A stretch of DNA of 44,094 nucleotides, taken from JAJPXC01 sp964517875. Its GTDB lineage: Bacteria; Bacteroidota; Bacteroidia; Bacteroidales; Muribaculaceae. Both the position numbers and the translations under genes were made by a program. Positions 1 through 8,946 of this stretch are shown piece after piece. Within the stretch, counting starts at the first letter, position 1. Each line of letters begins with the position of its first letter. The stretch lies in contig CAZFEU010000014.1 in NCBI GenBank assembly GCA_964517875.1, forward strand, positions 1 through 44,094, read 5' to 3'. The notes beneath the pieces are model-generated. The model worked only from the letters and a program-made list of their open reading frames with translations. It had not been told where the DNA came from and did no database searches.

Positions 1-460
1 TGAAGTCGTGCAGGTTTTTGATGCCGCTCACCTTGCGTGCTGTGGCGTTGAAGAGCTTGGTGGGTATTGTTTTTGACAGCGGGTCGTAGCGTTTCTGCTT
101 CCACCCCGACACCAGGTCGAAGCCGTCGCGTGTTATCATGCGATATAGCTCGGGAATCTCGTCGGGTGAGTCCTGAAGGTCAGCGTCCATGGTTATCACC
201 ACCTCGCCCTGAGCCAAGCCAAACCCGGTGTTGAGCGCCGGCGACTTGCCGTAGTTGCGCCGGAAACACACCCCCTTGACTGCGGGGTTGCTATCGCGCA
301 GATGCTTTATAACGTCCCACGACTGGTCGGTGGAGCCGTCGTTGACGAATATAATTTCGTAACTGAACCCGTTCTCCTGCATCACCCGGCGTATCCACGC
401 TTCGAGCTCGGGGAGCGATTCGGCTTCGTTGTAAAGAGGTACTACTACTGATATATCCAT
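1..460 (-). CDS. Family 2 glycosyltransferase, DPM1/GtrB-like (3' end outside window)
   Basis: The 5' 153 codons of a minus-strand gene run off the left edge of the window. The translation begins MDISVVVPLYNEAESLPEL and contains the GT-A nucleotide-sugar motifs: FVNDGSTDQSW near residue 40, RRNYGKSPALNTG near 70, and the DADLQDSPDE acid motif near 90. This pattern is typical of polyprenyl-phosphate sugar transferases (dolichol-phosphate mannose synthase/GtrB group), which load a sugar from a nucleotide donor onto a membrane lipid carrier at the cytoplasmic face. Its ATG (458-460) overlaps by one base the TAA of the DUF4199 gene (460-462), so the two are translationally coupled. The substrate cannot be read from the sequence. 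Membrane segments expected at the C-terminus would lie outside the window. Confidence 0.88.
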   Translation of the reverse strand, partial: MDISVVVPLYNEAESLPELEAWIRRVMQENGFSYEIIFVNDGSTDQSWDVIKHLRDSNPAVKGVCFRRNYGKSPALNTGFGLAQGEVVITMDADLQDSPDEIPELYRMITRDGFDLVSGWKQKRYDPLSKTIPTKLFNATARKVSGIKNLHDF

Positions 461-1011
461 TAGCGGGATGAGTTTTTAAATTTACCGGTGAGGCGCACCA
501 ACCAAGCCACTACCATTGAGAGCATTGAGCCGGTGAATATGCCTACCCACACAAATTCAATAGAGATATCGGCCGGGGTGAGAATGCCCCCCTGGTCAAT
601 TACATGTTGCACGGTTGCGGCCGTATCGGTTTGTCCGGTTGCCATGAGTGCGTCAACGCATTGAATGAGCAGCCGGTGTATATAGTCAGGCACGAGCCAT
701 TTCATATAGATATAGCTCACCGAGGCCATGATTATCGAGCCACCGATAAACACCATTATGCCTTGCATCCATAGCTCGGAGTAGAGTGTGCAGCCCAGAT
801 CCTTGATGTAGGTGCGACGCAGCATGTAGTAAAGTATCACCGGCACTGCCGACATCATGACGAGAGTGAGCAGCGACAGGGCATTGACCCATAACGTCGA
901 TGCCGCCACAATGAACGTGGCCGACATCCACACACCCATCAGCAAGCCTTGTTCGGCTCCGCGCCTTACGCCAGTCTTGCGTGCGGGAAGAGGTGATGGT
1001 GGGTAGGGCAT
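460..1011 (-). CDS. DUF4199 family integral membrane protein
   Basis: 183 aa with about four hydrophobic helices (residues ~24-45, ~46-64, ~83-102 and ~152-172) and a short basic tail. It resembles the Bacteroidetes DUF4199 proteins of unknown function, which often sit directly upstream of a family 2 glycosyltransferase, as here (one-base TAATG overlap). Co-transcription suggests it helps the transferase, perhaps as a partner or small transporter in lipid-linked sugar transfer; that is inference. A TAATTTTG -7 element lies upstream at 1041-1048. No catalytic residues are recognisable. Confidence 0.75.
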   Translation of the reverse strand: MPYPPSPLPARKTGVRRGAEQGLLMGVWMSATFIVAASTLWVNALSLLTLVMMSAVPVILYYMLRRTYIKDLGCTLYSELWMQGIMVFIGGSIIMASVSYIYMKWLVPDYIHRLLIQCVDALMATGQTDTAATVQHVIDQGGILTPADISIEFVWVGIFTGSMLSMVVAWLVRLTGKFKNSSR

Positions 1012-1040
1012 AACGGTTGATACATTGGTTCAAAATCACG

Positions 1041-1048
1041 CAAAATTA
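1041..1048 (-). promoter_or_regulatory. Bacteroidetes -7 element for DUF4199-GT2
   Basis: Read on the minus strand this is TAATTTTG, a match to the TAnnTTTG -7 consensus, about 30 bases ahead of the DUF4199 ATG. No good TTTG -33 box stands at the usual 19-21 base spacing, so support is partial. Confidence 0.5.
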
Positions 1049-1097
1049 CTGATTTTTGTCGAATGTGTCATAATTTTGTGTCAATTCGGTACGAAAG

Positions 1098-1128
1098 TTT
1101 GGGCTGGGAGCCAAAAAGCATACATTTG
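1098..1128 (+). promoter_or_regulatory. Bacteroidetes promoter for the flippase operon
   Basis: TTTG at 1098-1101, 19 bases of spacer, then TACATTTG at 1121-1128 match the primary sigma-factor consensus of Bacteroidetes. Transcription would start near 1134, giving a leader of about 38 bases ahead of the TTG start at 1173. Confidence 0.7.
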
Positions 1129-1172
1129 CTGAACAAAGTGAAGCTCTTATAGACTAATTTCCTACCTTTAAA

Positions 1173-2675
1173 TTGGCAAGTATAAAATCATTGGCCAAGG
1201 ACACAGCCATCTATGGGTTGTCGAGCATCATCGGGCGCTTTCTCAACTGGTGCCTGGTGCCGCTGTATGTCTACATCTTCCCCTCCAACGAGTATGGTAT
1301 AGTGAGCTATCTCTACAGTTTCACCGCCGTGGCCCTGGTGATACTCAACTACGGGATGGAGACGGGTTTTTTCCGCTTCGCTAACAGCGAGCGCGATTCC
1401 GAGTGCGTCTACACCACATCGCTGCTGTCGGTAGGTAGTACGTCGCTCATATTCATCTTGCTGCTAACGGTGCTGCTCAAGCCGGTGTCAGGAGTGCTGC
1501 TTCTGCCCCGTCACCCCGAGTACGTGTGGCTGCTTGGTGTCACTGTTGCAATTGATGCTTTCACCAATCTCCCCTTTGCATATCTTCGCTTTAAGAAACG
1601 CCCTATGCGGTTTGCGTCGATCAAGCTGCTCAACGTGGGGCTTAACATATCGCTTAACCTGCTCTTTCTGCTTGGGTGTCCTGCCATGATGAGATGGTGC
1701 CCGGCGTTGGTAAGCTGGTTTTATGAGCCACTTGGTGGAGGGTCGTTCGGCATAGGGTGGATATTCCTGGCCAATATCTTATCCACATTGGTGGTGCTAT
1801 TGTGCCTGCTCCCCGAGCTCACCGGTCGCCGCTACCGTTTCAGCGGCGAGCTTCTTGGCCGCATGCTGCGCTACTCATGGCCGCTGCTCATACTGGGTGT
1901 GGCGGGCATATTGAGCCAAAATATGGGGCAGATCATCATCCCCTACCTGTTTCGGGGTGATGTAGAGGGTGCGCGCTCGATGGTGGGCATCTATGGTGCC
2001 AACATCAAGATAGCTATAGTAATGGTGATGTTTACCCAGGCATTCCGCTATGCCTACGAGCCATTCATCTTCGCCCGCGCCAAGGGTGAGGATGAGAAGG
2101 CAAGAATGCAGAGCTACAGCGATGCCATGAAATACTTTATCATCTTCGGGCTCCTGATATTCCTCGGGGTGATGTTCTATCTGCCCATAATCAAGCATTT
2201 TGTGTCGCCCGGCTATTGGGGCGGTCTGGCAGTAGTGCCGATAATGATGGCGGCTGAGCTGTGCTTCGGCGTTTTCTTCAACCTGTCGTTGTGGTACAAG
2301 ATCACCGACCGCACCCAGTGGGGCATGTATCTGTCGCTGCTATGCTTCGTGCTGATGTTGGCACTCAATGTGTGGCTTGTCACCGCCATCGGCATACCCT
2401 ACGGCTACATTGGCTCGGCCTGGGCTGCACTCATCAGCTACTTTGCGGTAATGGTGATAAGCTACTTCGTGGGTCAGCATTATTACCCCATTGCCTACCC
2501 ACTGCGGCGCATCGGGCTGTACGTGGCGCTCGCCGCCGCTCTTTATGGGGTGGGGGTATATTGCGTCGACACTACTATGGAGTGGCTCAATCTCGGGCTT
2601 CGCACCCTCCTGCTCGCGGTATATGTCGGAGCGGTGCTAAAGTACGAGCATCTGCCACTGATTTCACGACACTAA
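1173..2675 (+). CDS. Polysaccharide flippase (MOP superfamily, Wzx/MATE-like)
   Basis: 500 aa, almost entirely hydrophobic, with around 14 predicted membrane helices; the N-terminus (LAKDTAIYGLSSIIGRFLNW) is typical of Bacteroidales oligosaccharide flippases that turn lipid-linked glycans across the inner membrane. The start is TTG at 1173: no in-frame ATG precedes the conserved N-terminus, so a shorter form would lose helix 1. A strong promoter lies just upstream (1098-1128). The gene is followed at 38 bases by a family 4 glycosyltransferase, and a polyprenyl-phosphate sugar transferase is divergently transcribed, so this is a small envelope-glycan neighbourhood. Its glycan cargo is unknown. 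Superfamily assignment is secure; the exact role is inference. Confidence 0.85.
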   Translation: MASIKSLAKDTAIYGLSSIIGRFLNWCLVPLYVYIFPSNEYGIVSYLYSFTAVALVILNYGMETGFFRFANSERDSECVYTTSLLSVGSTSLIFILLLTVLLKPVSGVLLLPRHPEYVWLLGVTVAIDAFTNLPFAYLRFKKRPMRFASIKLLNVGLNISLNLLFLLGCPAMMRWCPALVSWFYEPLGGGSFGIGWIFLANILSTLVVLLCLLPELTGRRYRFSGELLGRMLRYSWPLLILGVAGILSQNMGQIIIPYLFRGDVEGARSMVGIYGANIKIAIVMVMFTQAFRYAYEPFIFARAKGEDEKARMQSYSDAMKYFIIFGLLIFLGVMFYLPIIKHFVSPGYWGGLAVVPIMMAAELCFGVFFNLSLWYKITDRTQWGMYLSLLCFVLMLALNVWLVTAIGIPYGYIGSAWAALISYFAVMVISYFVGQHYYPIAYPLRRIGLYVALAAALYGVGVYCVDTTMEWLNLGLRTLLLAVYVGAVLKYEHLPLISRH

Positions 2676-2712
2676 AAATCATCATCACATTATATAAATA
2701 CATAAATCTTAC

Positions 2713-3984
2713 ATGTCATCACAGCGCCCCCTTAAAGTAGTGCTCATCAACCACGCCGACCTCATCGGCGGTGCTTCGGTAGTGACCACACGCCTGATGC
2801 GCGCCCTGCGCGAGGAAGGAGTAGATGCTCGCATGATAGTCTACACCAAAACTATCGATGACGACAACGTCATCCCTGTCTCCACACGCTTCCGACGCAC
2901 CATGACATTCCTTGCCGAGGCAACGTCGGGAGCCGTGGCCAACGGCTTTGACCGCAAGCGACTCTTTGAGATTTCGACCGCATCATACGGCTATGACATA
3001 TCGCGCCACCCTCTGATCCGCGAGGCCGATGTGATATGCCTTAACTGGATAAATCAGGGGATGCTGTCAATCAGGAATCTGCGCCAGCTTGCTGCATTGG
3101 GCAAGCCCATCGTGTGGACAATGCACGACATGTGGCCCATGACCGGGGTGTGCCATCATTCCTACGGTTGCACCAACTTCACCAGTGGTTGCGGCAACTG
3201 TCCGCAGCTGCATCGACGCAAAGGTCCTCACGATCGCTCGGCCGTAGTCAATGCGCGCAAGCAACGCTTATACGACATGGGTAATTTCACCTTCGTGCCG
3301 GTGTCGCACTGGCTTGCGGAGCAGGCTGAGCGCTCATCACTGCTGTCGGGTCGCCGGATAGAGGTGATACCTAATGCATTCCCAATAAATTTTTACATCA
3401 CTGAACCAACCCACCTGGTGCAGTCGTTCAATCTCGACTACACCAAGAATCTGATTGTGATGGGAGCAGCCCGCCTCGACAACCCGGTGAAGGGGCTTGA
3501 CCACGCTATCGATGCGCTCAACTATTTATTCGACAACCGCCCCGATATATCCAACAACGCCTTGGCGGTATTTTTCGGCTCTTTGCGCGATGCCGGCAAG
3601 TTGTCGCGTCTGCGCTTCCCCTACCGTTTCATCGATCATGTCAACGATCCCAAGATGCTGCGCCAACTCTTTGCGTCGGCCAAGGTGGTGCTGTCGTCAT
3701 CGCTGGTCGAGACACTCCCCGGCACGCTTATCGAAGGGCAGGCCGGTGGAGCTATTCCGGTAAGCTACGACAACGGCGGTCAGCTTGACATCATCGATCA
3801 TAAGAAGTCGGGCTACCTCGTCCCCGTGGGCGACTATAAGGAGCTGGCGCGCGGCATAGTGTGGGCTCTCGAGACCCCGGTGGACCGCAACTATCTGCAC
3901 GATCAGGTCGATAAGAAGTTCAATGCCTCGGTTGTGGCTCAAAAATATATTGATCTCTTTAACCGGCTCGTGGGCCGGGAGTAA
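2713..3984 (+). CDS. Family 4 glycosyltransferase (GT-B fold)
   Basis: 423 aa. The N-terminal half carries an acceptor-side Rossmann start (VVLINHADLIGGASVV), and a cysteine-rich insert near residues 145-160 (CHHSYGCTNF, CGNCPQ) is common in Bacteroidetes transferases that act on WcaA/WcaL-like capsule pathways. The C-terminal GT-B domain shows the nucleotide-binding region MGAARLDNPVKGLDHAID and the motif SSSLVETLPGTLIEGQAGG, with the ExxPGTLIEGQA glutamates that bind the donor. It probably transfers a sugar during envelope polysaccharide assembly together with the upstream flippase. Donor and acceptor cannot be deduced. recO starts 12 bases after its stop. Confidence 0.85.
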   Translation: MSSQRPLKVVLINHADLIGGASVVTTRLMRALREEGVDARMIVYTKTIDDDNVIPVSTRFRRTMTFLAEATSGAVANGFDRKRLFEISTASYGYDISRHPLIREADVICLNWINQGMLSIRNLRQLAALGKPIVWTMHDMWPMTGVCHHSYGCTNFTSGCGNCPQLHRRKGPHDRSAVVNARKQRLYDMGNFTFVPVSHWLAEQAERSSLLSGRRIEVIPNAFPINFYITEPTHLVQSFNLDYTKNLIVMGAARLDNPVKGLDHAIDALNYLFDNRPDISNNALAVFFGSLRDAGKLSRLRFPYRFIDHVNDPKMLRQLFASAKVVLSSSLVETLPGTLIEGQAGGAIPVSYDNGGQLDIIDHKKSGYLVPVGDYKELARGIVWALETPVDRNYLHDQVDKKFNASVVAQKYIDLFNRLVGRE

Positions 3985-3996
3985 TAGCGGCGAGGG

Positions 3997-4722
3997 ATGT
4001 ATCACTCAGTCGAGGCAATAGTGCTGAGGCTTGTGCGCCATAACGACAAGCACTCGATAGTGAGGCTGTACACCCCCACGCTCGGAATTGTAGGTTGCGT
4101 CACCCCCGCCGGCGACACCCGTGAGGCCCGACGACGCAGGGCCTTGATGACACCGCTGGCGGCTGTGCGCTGTGTAATTTCAGTGGCTCCTGGCCGCGAT
4201 TTACACCATCTGCACGATGTACAGCCCCTCGACATGTCGGCTGCCTCAATTCTCACCTCACCCGTCAAGGGCGCACTGGCCCAATTTCTGGCCGAGCTGT
4301 TTGACGCCACACTCCGCGAGCAGCAGCCCGACCAACTGCTCTACGACTTCGTGGCACACACGGCCCGTGAGCTCAGCTCGATAAATAGCGGTGTGGCCAA
4401 CTATCATCTGCTGGCCATGGTGCGCCTGGGGCACTTCCACGGCATCGAACCCGACTGGGGTTCGTATCGTCGCGGATACTGGCTCGATGAGGTCGACGGC
4501 ACATTCCGCCCCACACCCCCGGTGCATGAGCACTTGGCCGACCCACGCGAGTCGCGGGTGCTGTGCCTGTTGCACTCACTACCTGCCGGCAGGCTGTCGC
4601 GGCTGCATCTCAGCGGGCGTGAACGCAATTATATAATTGACCGCATCTTAGCCTACTACCGGCTTCATGAGATCAACATCGGCCCCTTGCGGTCGCTTGA
4701 GGTGCTTCGGCAGCTTTTCTGA
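3997..4722 (+). CDS. recO: DNA repair protein RecO
   Basis: 241 aa, the usual length for Bacteroidetes RecO. The N-terminal OB fold begins MYHSVEAIVLRLVRHNDKHSIVRLYTP-like and the helical C-terminal region ends with RNYIIDRILAYYRLHEIN and a terminal SLEVLRQLF, both family hallmarks. RecO loads RecA onto SSB-coated single-stranded DNA together with RecR in gap repair. The four cysteines that bind zinc in some RecO proteins are absent, as is common in this phylum. It sits 12 bases downstream of the glycosyltransferase, so it is probably read from the same transcript. Confidence 0.9.
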   Translation: MYHSVEAIVLRLVRHNDKHSIVRLYTPTLGIVGCVTPAGDTREARRRRALMTPLAAVRCVISVAPGRDLHHLHDVQPLDMSAASILTSPVKGALAQFLAELFDATLREQQPDQLLYDFVAHTARELSSINSGVANYHLLAMVRLGHFHGIEPDWGSYRRGYWLDEVDGTFRPTPPVHEHLADPRESRVLCLLHSLPAGRLSRLHLSGRERNYIIDRILAYYRLHEINIGPLRSLEVLRQLF

Positions 4723-4754
4723 ACTGAGCGCTTCTATATTAGCGGAAAATTTAT

Positions 4755-4762
4755 TATCTTTG
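4755..4762 (+). promoter_or_regulatory. Bacteroidetes -7 element for the small membrane protein gene
   Basis: TATCTTTG matches TAnnTTTG and lies 16 bases before the ATG at 4779, so the 5' leader would be about ten bases. A TTTG -33 box is not evident. Confidence 0.5.
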
Positions 4763-4778
4763 TGAAAAATATTGGACT

Positions 4779-5171
4779 ATGACCACATCTACACCCAGCT
4801 GGCTTAAATCTATAGGCTACATATTTATCGGCATATGCGTGGCAGCTACAGCCTACAGCGCATATCTGAGCGTCAGCGATCAGGAGGACAAGGAGCTTCA
4901 GGACGCATATAAGGAAAACCTCAAGACCCTTACCGTGACTGATACGTCGGGCATACATGAGATAGCCGACGATGGCACCGCTCAGGAGTCGACAGGCGAC
5001 AACGCCTCAGGCATAGAAGCCGTAAACCTTGGCGACGACCTGTCGACCGAGGAGGTGTTGGTGCTGGATGATGGGGACTCTCAGCTGGGCTTTGACGCTA
5101 TCGATGAAAATGCCGTGCTCTACACCGAGCCATCGGTTGCCAACCCCACCGACACAATTGTGTCACGGTAA
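4779..5171 (+). CDS. Small single-pass membrane protein of unknown function
   Basis: 130 aa. One hydrophobic segment spans residues ~9-30 (SIGYIFIGICVAATAYSAYL), followed by a strongly acidic, Ser/Thr/Asp-rich tail that looks disordered. No enzymatic motif is visible. The tail would lie in the periplasm if the N-terminus is cytoplasmic. It has its own -7 element and follows recO by 56 bases. The ATG start is the only one giving an intact membrane segment. I do not recognise a family. Confidence 0.65.
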   Translation: MTTSTPSWLKSIGYIFIGICVAATAYSAYLSVSDQEDKELQDAYKENLKTLTVTDTSGIHEIADDGTAQESTGDNASGIEAVNLGDDLSTEEVLVLDDGDSQLGFDAIDENAVLYTEPSVANPTDTIVSR

Positions 5172-5202
5172 GCTCTACATCGCAGGGCGATAGAATGTGG
5201 CC

Positions 5203-5367
5203 GTACAGGTCGGAAGTGTCGTACAGGTCGGAAGTGTCGGGCAGGTCTGACAAGTCTGACAAGTCTGACAAGTCGTACAGGTCGGACGTTGCATCGCTCC
5301 GCTGCTGTTACTCTTACAACTCTTACAACTCTCACAACTCTTACAACTCTCAAAACTTTCAACTCCC
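5203..5367. repeat. 9-bp-period tandem repeats between genes
   Basis: The stretch after 5171 holds three related arrays with a 9-base period: two tandem copies of GTACAGGTC-GGAAGTGTC (5203-5220 and 5221-5238), three copies of GTCTGACAA (about 5244-5271), and five to six copies of CTCTTACAA with variants CTCTCACAA and CTCTCAAAA (5311-5364). No start codon and coding pattern fit this stretch. Similar 9-mers recur elsewhere in the window. Confidence 0.8.
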
Positions 5368-5504
5368 CCCAATCTTTCACTAATAGTAACTGATTTTTGA
5401 CATATTTAGGCAAAAAAATTGCCCAAAGTCATAAAAAAATGTTTTTAATGTTAAAAATAGAGGAATTAACACACCAAGTATGCTCATATATTAAATAAAA
5501 GTGT

Positions 5505-5512
5505 TAGATTTG
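5505..5512 (+). promoter_or_regulatory. Bacteroidetes -7 element for the SusC leader
   Basis: TAGATTTG matches TAnnTTTG; transcription would begin near 5518, just ahead of the first leader hairpin at 5523-5547. The -33 region is AT-rich without a clear TTTG. Confidence 0.55.
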
Positions 5513-5517
5513 TGCCA

Positions 5518-5823
5518 AATATGCCGAGGGGCGAGTCCCCTGTAGGCGATATCCGGACGACTTGACATAAGACATCACCTAAAACTCAACACAGTACACA
5601 CCCATCTAAGCAACTACACCCAGGAGAGGGCGTAAGGCTTACCTGCCTCAAACGGCAAGAGCTAACCTAATCTATCACCACGAGTGTACACACCCCGAGC
5701 GCCAATCTCCCCGATGCATGCGCGATGTTTAAGTTCAAGGCTTCCGGATGATCAAATCGACCGGATAATAAACTATTGTGTAACAGAAAGAAAAACCATG
5801 AATTTAAACAAATTATAGTAATT
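5518..5823 (+). promoter_or_regulatory. Long, foldable 5' leader of the SusC gene
   Basis: About 300 untranslated bases separate the -7 element from the SusC start. It opens with a hairpin (5523-5547, AGGGG-CGAGT-CCCCT inside a GCC/GGC pair). A long-range helix follows directly: 5548-5557 pairs with 5743-5753 with one bulge, 5561-5565 with 5735-5739, and 5572-5576 with 5724-5728, enclosing about 145 bases. No known riboswitch signature (B12, TPP, FMN, SAM) is convincingly present. Confidence 0.5.
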
Positions 5824-8800
5824 ATGAAAAAACAGCTATTGCTTCTGTTATTTTCCATCTTCGCGGTAGTGGGTTACGCCCGCACCGTGACCGGAACAGT
5901 GACGCAGGCCAGCGACGGCGAGCCTCTTATCGGCGTAACCGTACAGGTCAAAGGCTCAACTACGGCCACCGCTACCGACTTTGACGGAAAGTATTCAATC
6001 GAGGTAAGCTCGGACAACACCGTCCTGAACTTCTCTTACATCGGTATGAAACCCGTCTCGGTCACCGTAGGCTCTAAGAGCGTACTTAACGTGAAAATGG
6101 AGGAAAACTCCAAAATGCTCAACGAGGTAGTTGTTACCGCGATGGGACAGACTCAAGAAAAGAAGAAACTTAACTTCGCCGTTCAGGCCCTGAACTCCGA
6201 TGAGGTGATGGCAGGTCAGTCGACCAACTTCGTCAACTCGCTCCAGGGTAAGGTGGCCGGTGTGCAGGTTTCTAACTCAGGTGGTTCGGCCAACTCTGCT
6301 TCGCAGATTGTGGTTCGCGCCATTTCATCAATCAACAACGCTCAGTCCAACGAGCCCCTCTTCGTGGTCGACGGTATGCCCATCCGTGGTGGTGCATCAT
6401 CAATGGCCGACCTCAACCCCAACGACATCCAGTCGATGTCGGTCCTCAAGGGTGCCGCCGCATCGGCTCTCTACGGACAGGAGGGTGCCAACGGTGTAAT
6501 CTTGATCGTGACCAAGAGCGGTAAGGACGGACAAGTTACCGTAACCGCCAACGGTGGCTGGGAAATCAGCAAGGTAGCCAAGCTCCCCAAGCTCCAGAAC
6601 CAGTACATCGGCGGTTCCAACGGCTTCTACACCACCAACGCTACCGGTGGCTGGGGTCCGTTGATGCGCTCCGACGACACATATTATGATAATGTAGACA
6701 ACTTCCTCGGAACAGGCTTCCAGCAGAAGTACGACCTCTCGGTGTCGGGCGGTAACGAGAAATTCTCAGCCTACGCATCGGCCAACTGGCTCGACGACCA
6801 GGGTGTAGTGCCCAAGGACTACAAGAAACGCCTTGGCGTGTTCGTGAAAGGTGAATGGAATCCTTCGAGCACCGTGAAGATCATGCTCTCGACCAACTTC
6901 ATGGACACCAAGAGCCGCGGCTTCGGTAACTCGATGAGCACAGTATACGGCTGGGCTATAAATAAGGACATGGCCGACTACAAGACCCTTACCGGCTATC
7001 CCAACTGGGCTAACCGCTATGACGATTGGGACGCTCTGACCTACGACCAGCAGATCGGCGCCACCATATCGCCCTACTACGGACGCTACATGGACTGGTC
7101 ACAGTCAGAGTCACAGCGCGTGATCATCAATGGCCAGATCCAGTACACCCCTATCAAGAATCTTACATTCACCGGCAAGGTGAGCTACGATAAGTCCAAC
7201 TCTACCTACGACTCATGGAGCCGTCCGCGCTACGACGAGGAGAAGGACTTCAACAAACTTGATGAAGAGGGCAACCGCATTGGCCTGACCGACGGTCAGA
7301 AGACCCTCCTCGCTGAGCGTCAGGGTACATACTCATTCTCACCCTCACGCGGCGAGCGCACCACAGCCCAGCTGCTCGGTAACTACCAGTGGGATATCAA
7401 CGACAACTGGAACTTAAACTTCTTCCTCGGTGGTGAGTACTCGGAGAGCCGCAGCTACTCAGCCAACATGGGTGGTTACAACTTCCTGCTTGGCGGTGAC
7501 TTCTATTCGCTCAACAATGTAGACCCCTCTTACCTCACCCTCGGTAGCGGTTCATACCAGATAGCTTTGAACCACACCAAGCGCAACAAATATGGCTTCT
7601 TCGGTGAAATCCGCGGTGACTACAAGGGTATGATCCAATTGTCAGTAACCGGCCGTATCGACGGTTCGTCAACACTCAAGCAGTGTGACTCATCTTACTT
7701 CTACCCCTCGTTCACCGGTGGTATCGTATTCTCTGAGATCTTCGGTTGGAAAAACGACTGGTTCTCGTTCGGTAAGATACGCGGTAACTACGCTAAGGTA
7801 GGTAAGGACGCTCCCGCCAACCAGTTCAGCGACAACTACAAGCAGTGGCCTACATTCCCCGACGGTGGTTTCGGTATCAACCCCATCTACGGTGTAGCCA
7901 ACTGGCTTGAGCCTGAGATGACCAAGTCTTGGGAAATCGGTACTGACTTGCGCTTCTTCAACTCACGCACCCGCTTAGACCTGGCTTACTACTCAACCAC
8001 AGTTGACAACCAGATCGTGACAGTGCGCGTGTCGCCCGCCTCAGGCCAGATTCTTCAGACCCGTAACGAGGGTTCAATCGAGAACTATGGTGTAGAGCTC
8101 ACCGCATCGCAGGACATTCTCACCACCGGCGACTTCCAGTGGACAGCCAACGTCAACTTCTCGTTCAACCGCGGCCGCGTACGTTCACTCCCCGAGGAGG
8201 TATCTGAAATCCAAGGTGGACAGTACGGCGACGTATTCTGCTCGGCTTACCTCAACCAGTCGACCACCGCACTCTCTGGTACCGACTACCAGCGTGCCCC
8301 TGACGGGCAAATCCTGGTGGACGAGAATGGCTACCCCTTGATTTCGCCTAACAAGCAGAACTATGTAGGTAACCGTGAGCCCGACTTCCTGCTCGGCCTC
8401 GGCTCAACATTCACCTGGAAAGACCTCTCACTCTCATTCCTGTTCGATGGCCGCAAGGGTGGCGACGTGCTCAACTACACCGGCCGCTCACTCTTCTCAT
8501 CGGGCCAGAGCGATTACCTGTCGAAGTATCGCAGCCGCGAGTACGTGTTCAACGGCGTGGTGGCCAACGGCGACGGTACATACCGCCCCAACACCAGCAA
8601 GGTGATCATCGACCAGCAGTTTATCAACAATTACTTCTATAATGTATCGTCCAACTTCATCGAGGATGGTTCGTACATCCGTCTGAGCTACGTCACCCTG
8701 TCGTACGACTTCGGTCGCCTGATGCGCAAGCTCGGCTCGAAGAACCCCATCAAAGGTCTGAAAGCTTCAGTCACCGGACGTAACCTCTTCTTGTGGACCA

Positions 8801-8925
8801 AGTACACCGGAGCTGACCCACAGGTGATGCCTACCGCCGCCAACGGTACAGGTGCTATGGGTATCGACCAGTTCAACGTGCCTTCACTCCGTTCATTTAA
8901 CTTCAACGTCAACGTTACATTCTAA
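5824..8925 (+). CDS. SusC/RagA-family TonB-linked outer membrane transporter
   Basis: 1033 aa from the ATG at 5824. That start is preferred over an upstream in-frame ATG at 5776 because it places a normal signal peptide (MKKQLLLLLFSIFAVVGYA) at the N-terminus. Then come a carboxypeptidase-regulatory-like Ig domain (residues ~22-100, GTVTQASDGEPLIGVTVQVK), the SusC junction motif NEVVVTAMG, a plug domain (~115-225, with LFVVDGMPIRGG and a YGQEGANGVILI pattern) and a 22-strand barrel ending in NFNVNVTF. It forms the channel for TonB-driven import of an oligosaccharide captured by the SusD lipoprotein encoded 21 bases downstream. No sigma/anti-sigma or hybrid two-component regulator lies nearby; control may act through the long leader. 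Confidence 0.95.
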   Translation: MKKQLLLLLFSIFAVVGYARTVTGTVTQASDGEPLIGVTVQVKGSTTATATDFDGKYSIEVSSDNTVLNFSYIGMKPVSVTVGSKSVLNVKMEENSKMLNEVVVTAMGQTQEKKKLNFAVQALNSDEVMAGQSTNFVNSLQGKVAGVQVSNSGGSANSASQIVVRAISSINNAQSNEPLFVVDGMPIRGGASSMADLNPNDIQSMSVLKGAAASALYGQEGANGVILIVTKSGKDGQVTVTANGGWEISKVAKLPKLQNQYIGGSNGFYTTNATGGWGPLMRSDDTYYDNVDNFLGTGFQQKYDLSVSGGNEKFSAYASANWLDDQGVVPKDYKKRLGVFVKGEWNPSSTVKIMLSTNFMDTKSRGFGNSMSTVYGWAINKDMADYKTLTGYPNWANRYDDWDALTYDQQIGATISPYYGRYMDWSQSESQRVIINGQIQYTPIKNLTFTGKVSYDKSNSTYDSWSRPRYDEEKDFNKLDEEGNRIGLTDGQKTLLAERQGTYSFSPSRGERTTAQLLGNYQWDINDNWNLNFFLGGEYSESRSYSANMGGYNFLLGGDFYSLNNVDPSYLTLGSGSYQIALNHTKRNKYGFFGEIRGDYKGMIQLSVTGRIDGSSTLKQCDSSYFYPSFTGGIVFSEIFGWKNDWFSFGKIRGNYAKVGKDAPANQFSDNYKQWPTFPDGGFGINPIYGVANWLEPEMTKSWEIGTDLRFFNSRTRLDLAYYSTTVDNQIVTVRVSPASGQILQTRNEGSIENYGVELTASQDILTTGDFQWTANVNFSFNRGRVRSLPEEVSEIQGGQYGDVFCSAYLNQSTTALSGTDYQRAPDGQILVDENGYPLISPNKQNYVGNREPDFLLGLGSTFTWKDLSLSFLFDGRKGGDVLNYTGRSLFSSGQSDYLSKYRSREYVFNGVVANGDGTYRPNTSKVIIDQQFINNYFYNVSSNFIEDGSYIRLSYVTLSYDFGRLMRKLGSKNPIKGLKASVTGRNLFLWTKYTGADPQVMPTAANGTGAMGIDQFNVPSLRSFNFNVNVTF

Positions 8926-8946
8926 TCCCAATTAAGAACTCTTACA

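Noticed and set aside
5120..5413. Open frames in both strands across the 9-mer arrays
   Set aside because: They are products of the repeat period (multiple of three); their low-complexity peptides have no credible start or family.
5613..5652. B12-box-like text (CCAGGAGA ... ACCTGCC) in the SusC leader
   Set aside because: The two halves are separated by an insertion, other cobalamin-riboswitch blocks are missing, and the gene is not BtuB-like.
5776..5823. Upstream in-frame start for SusC
   Set aside because: It would put charged residues ahead of the signal peptide; the ATG at 5824 gives a standard N-terminus.
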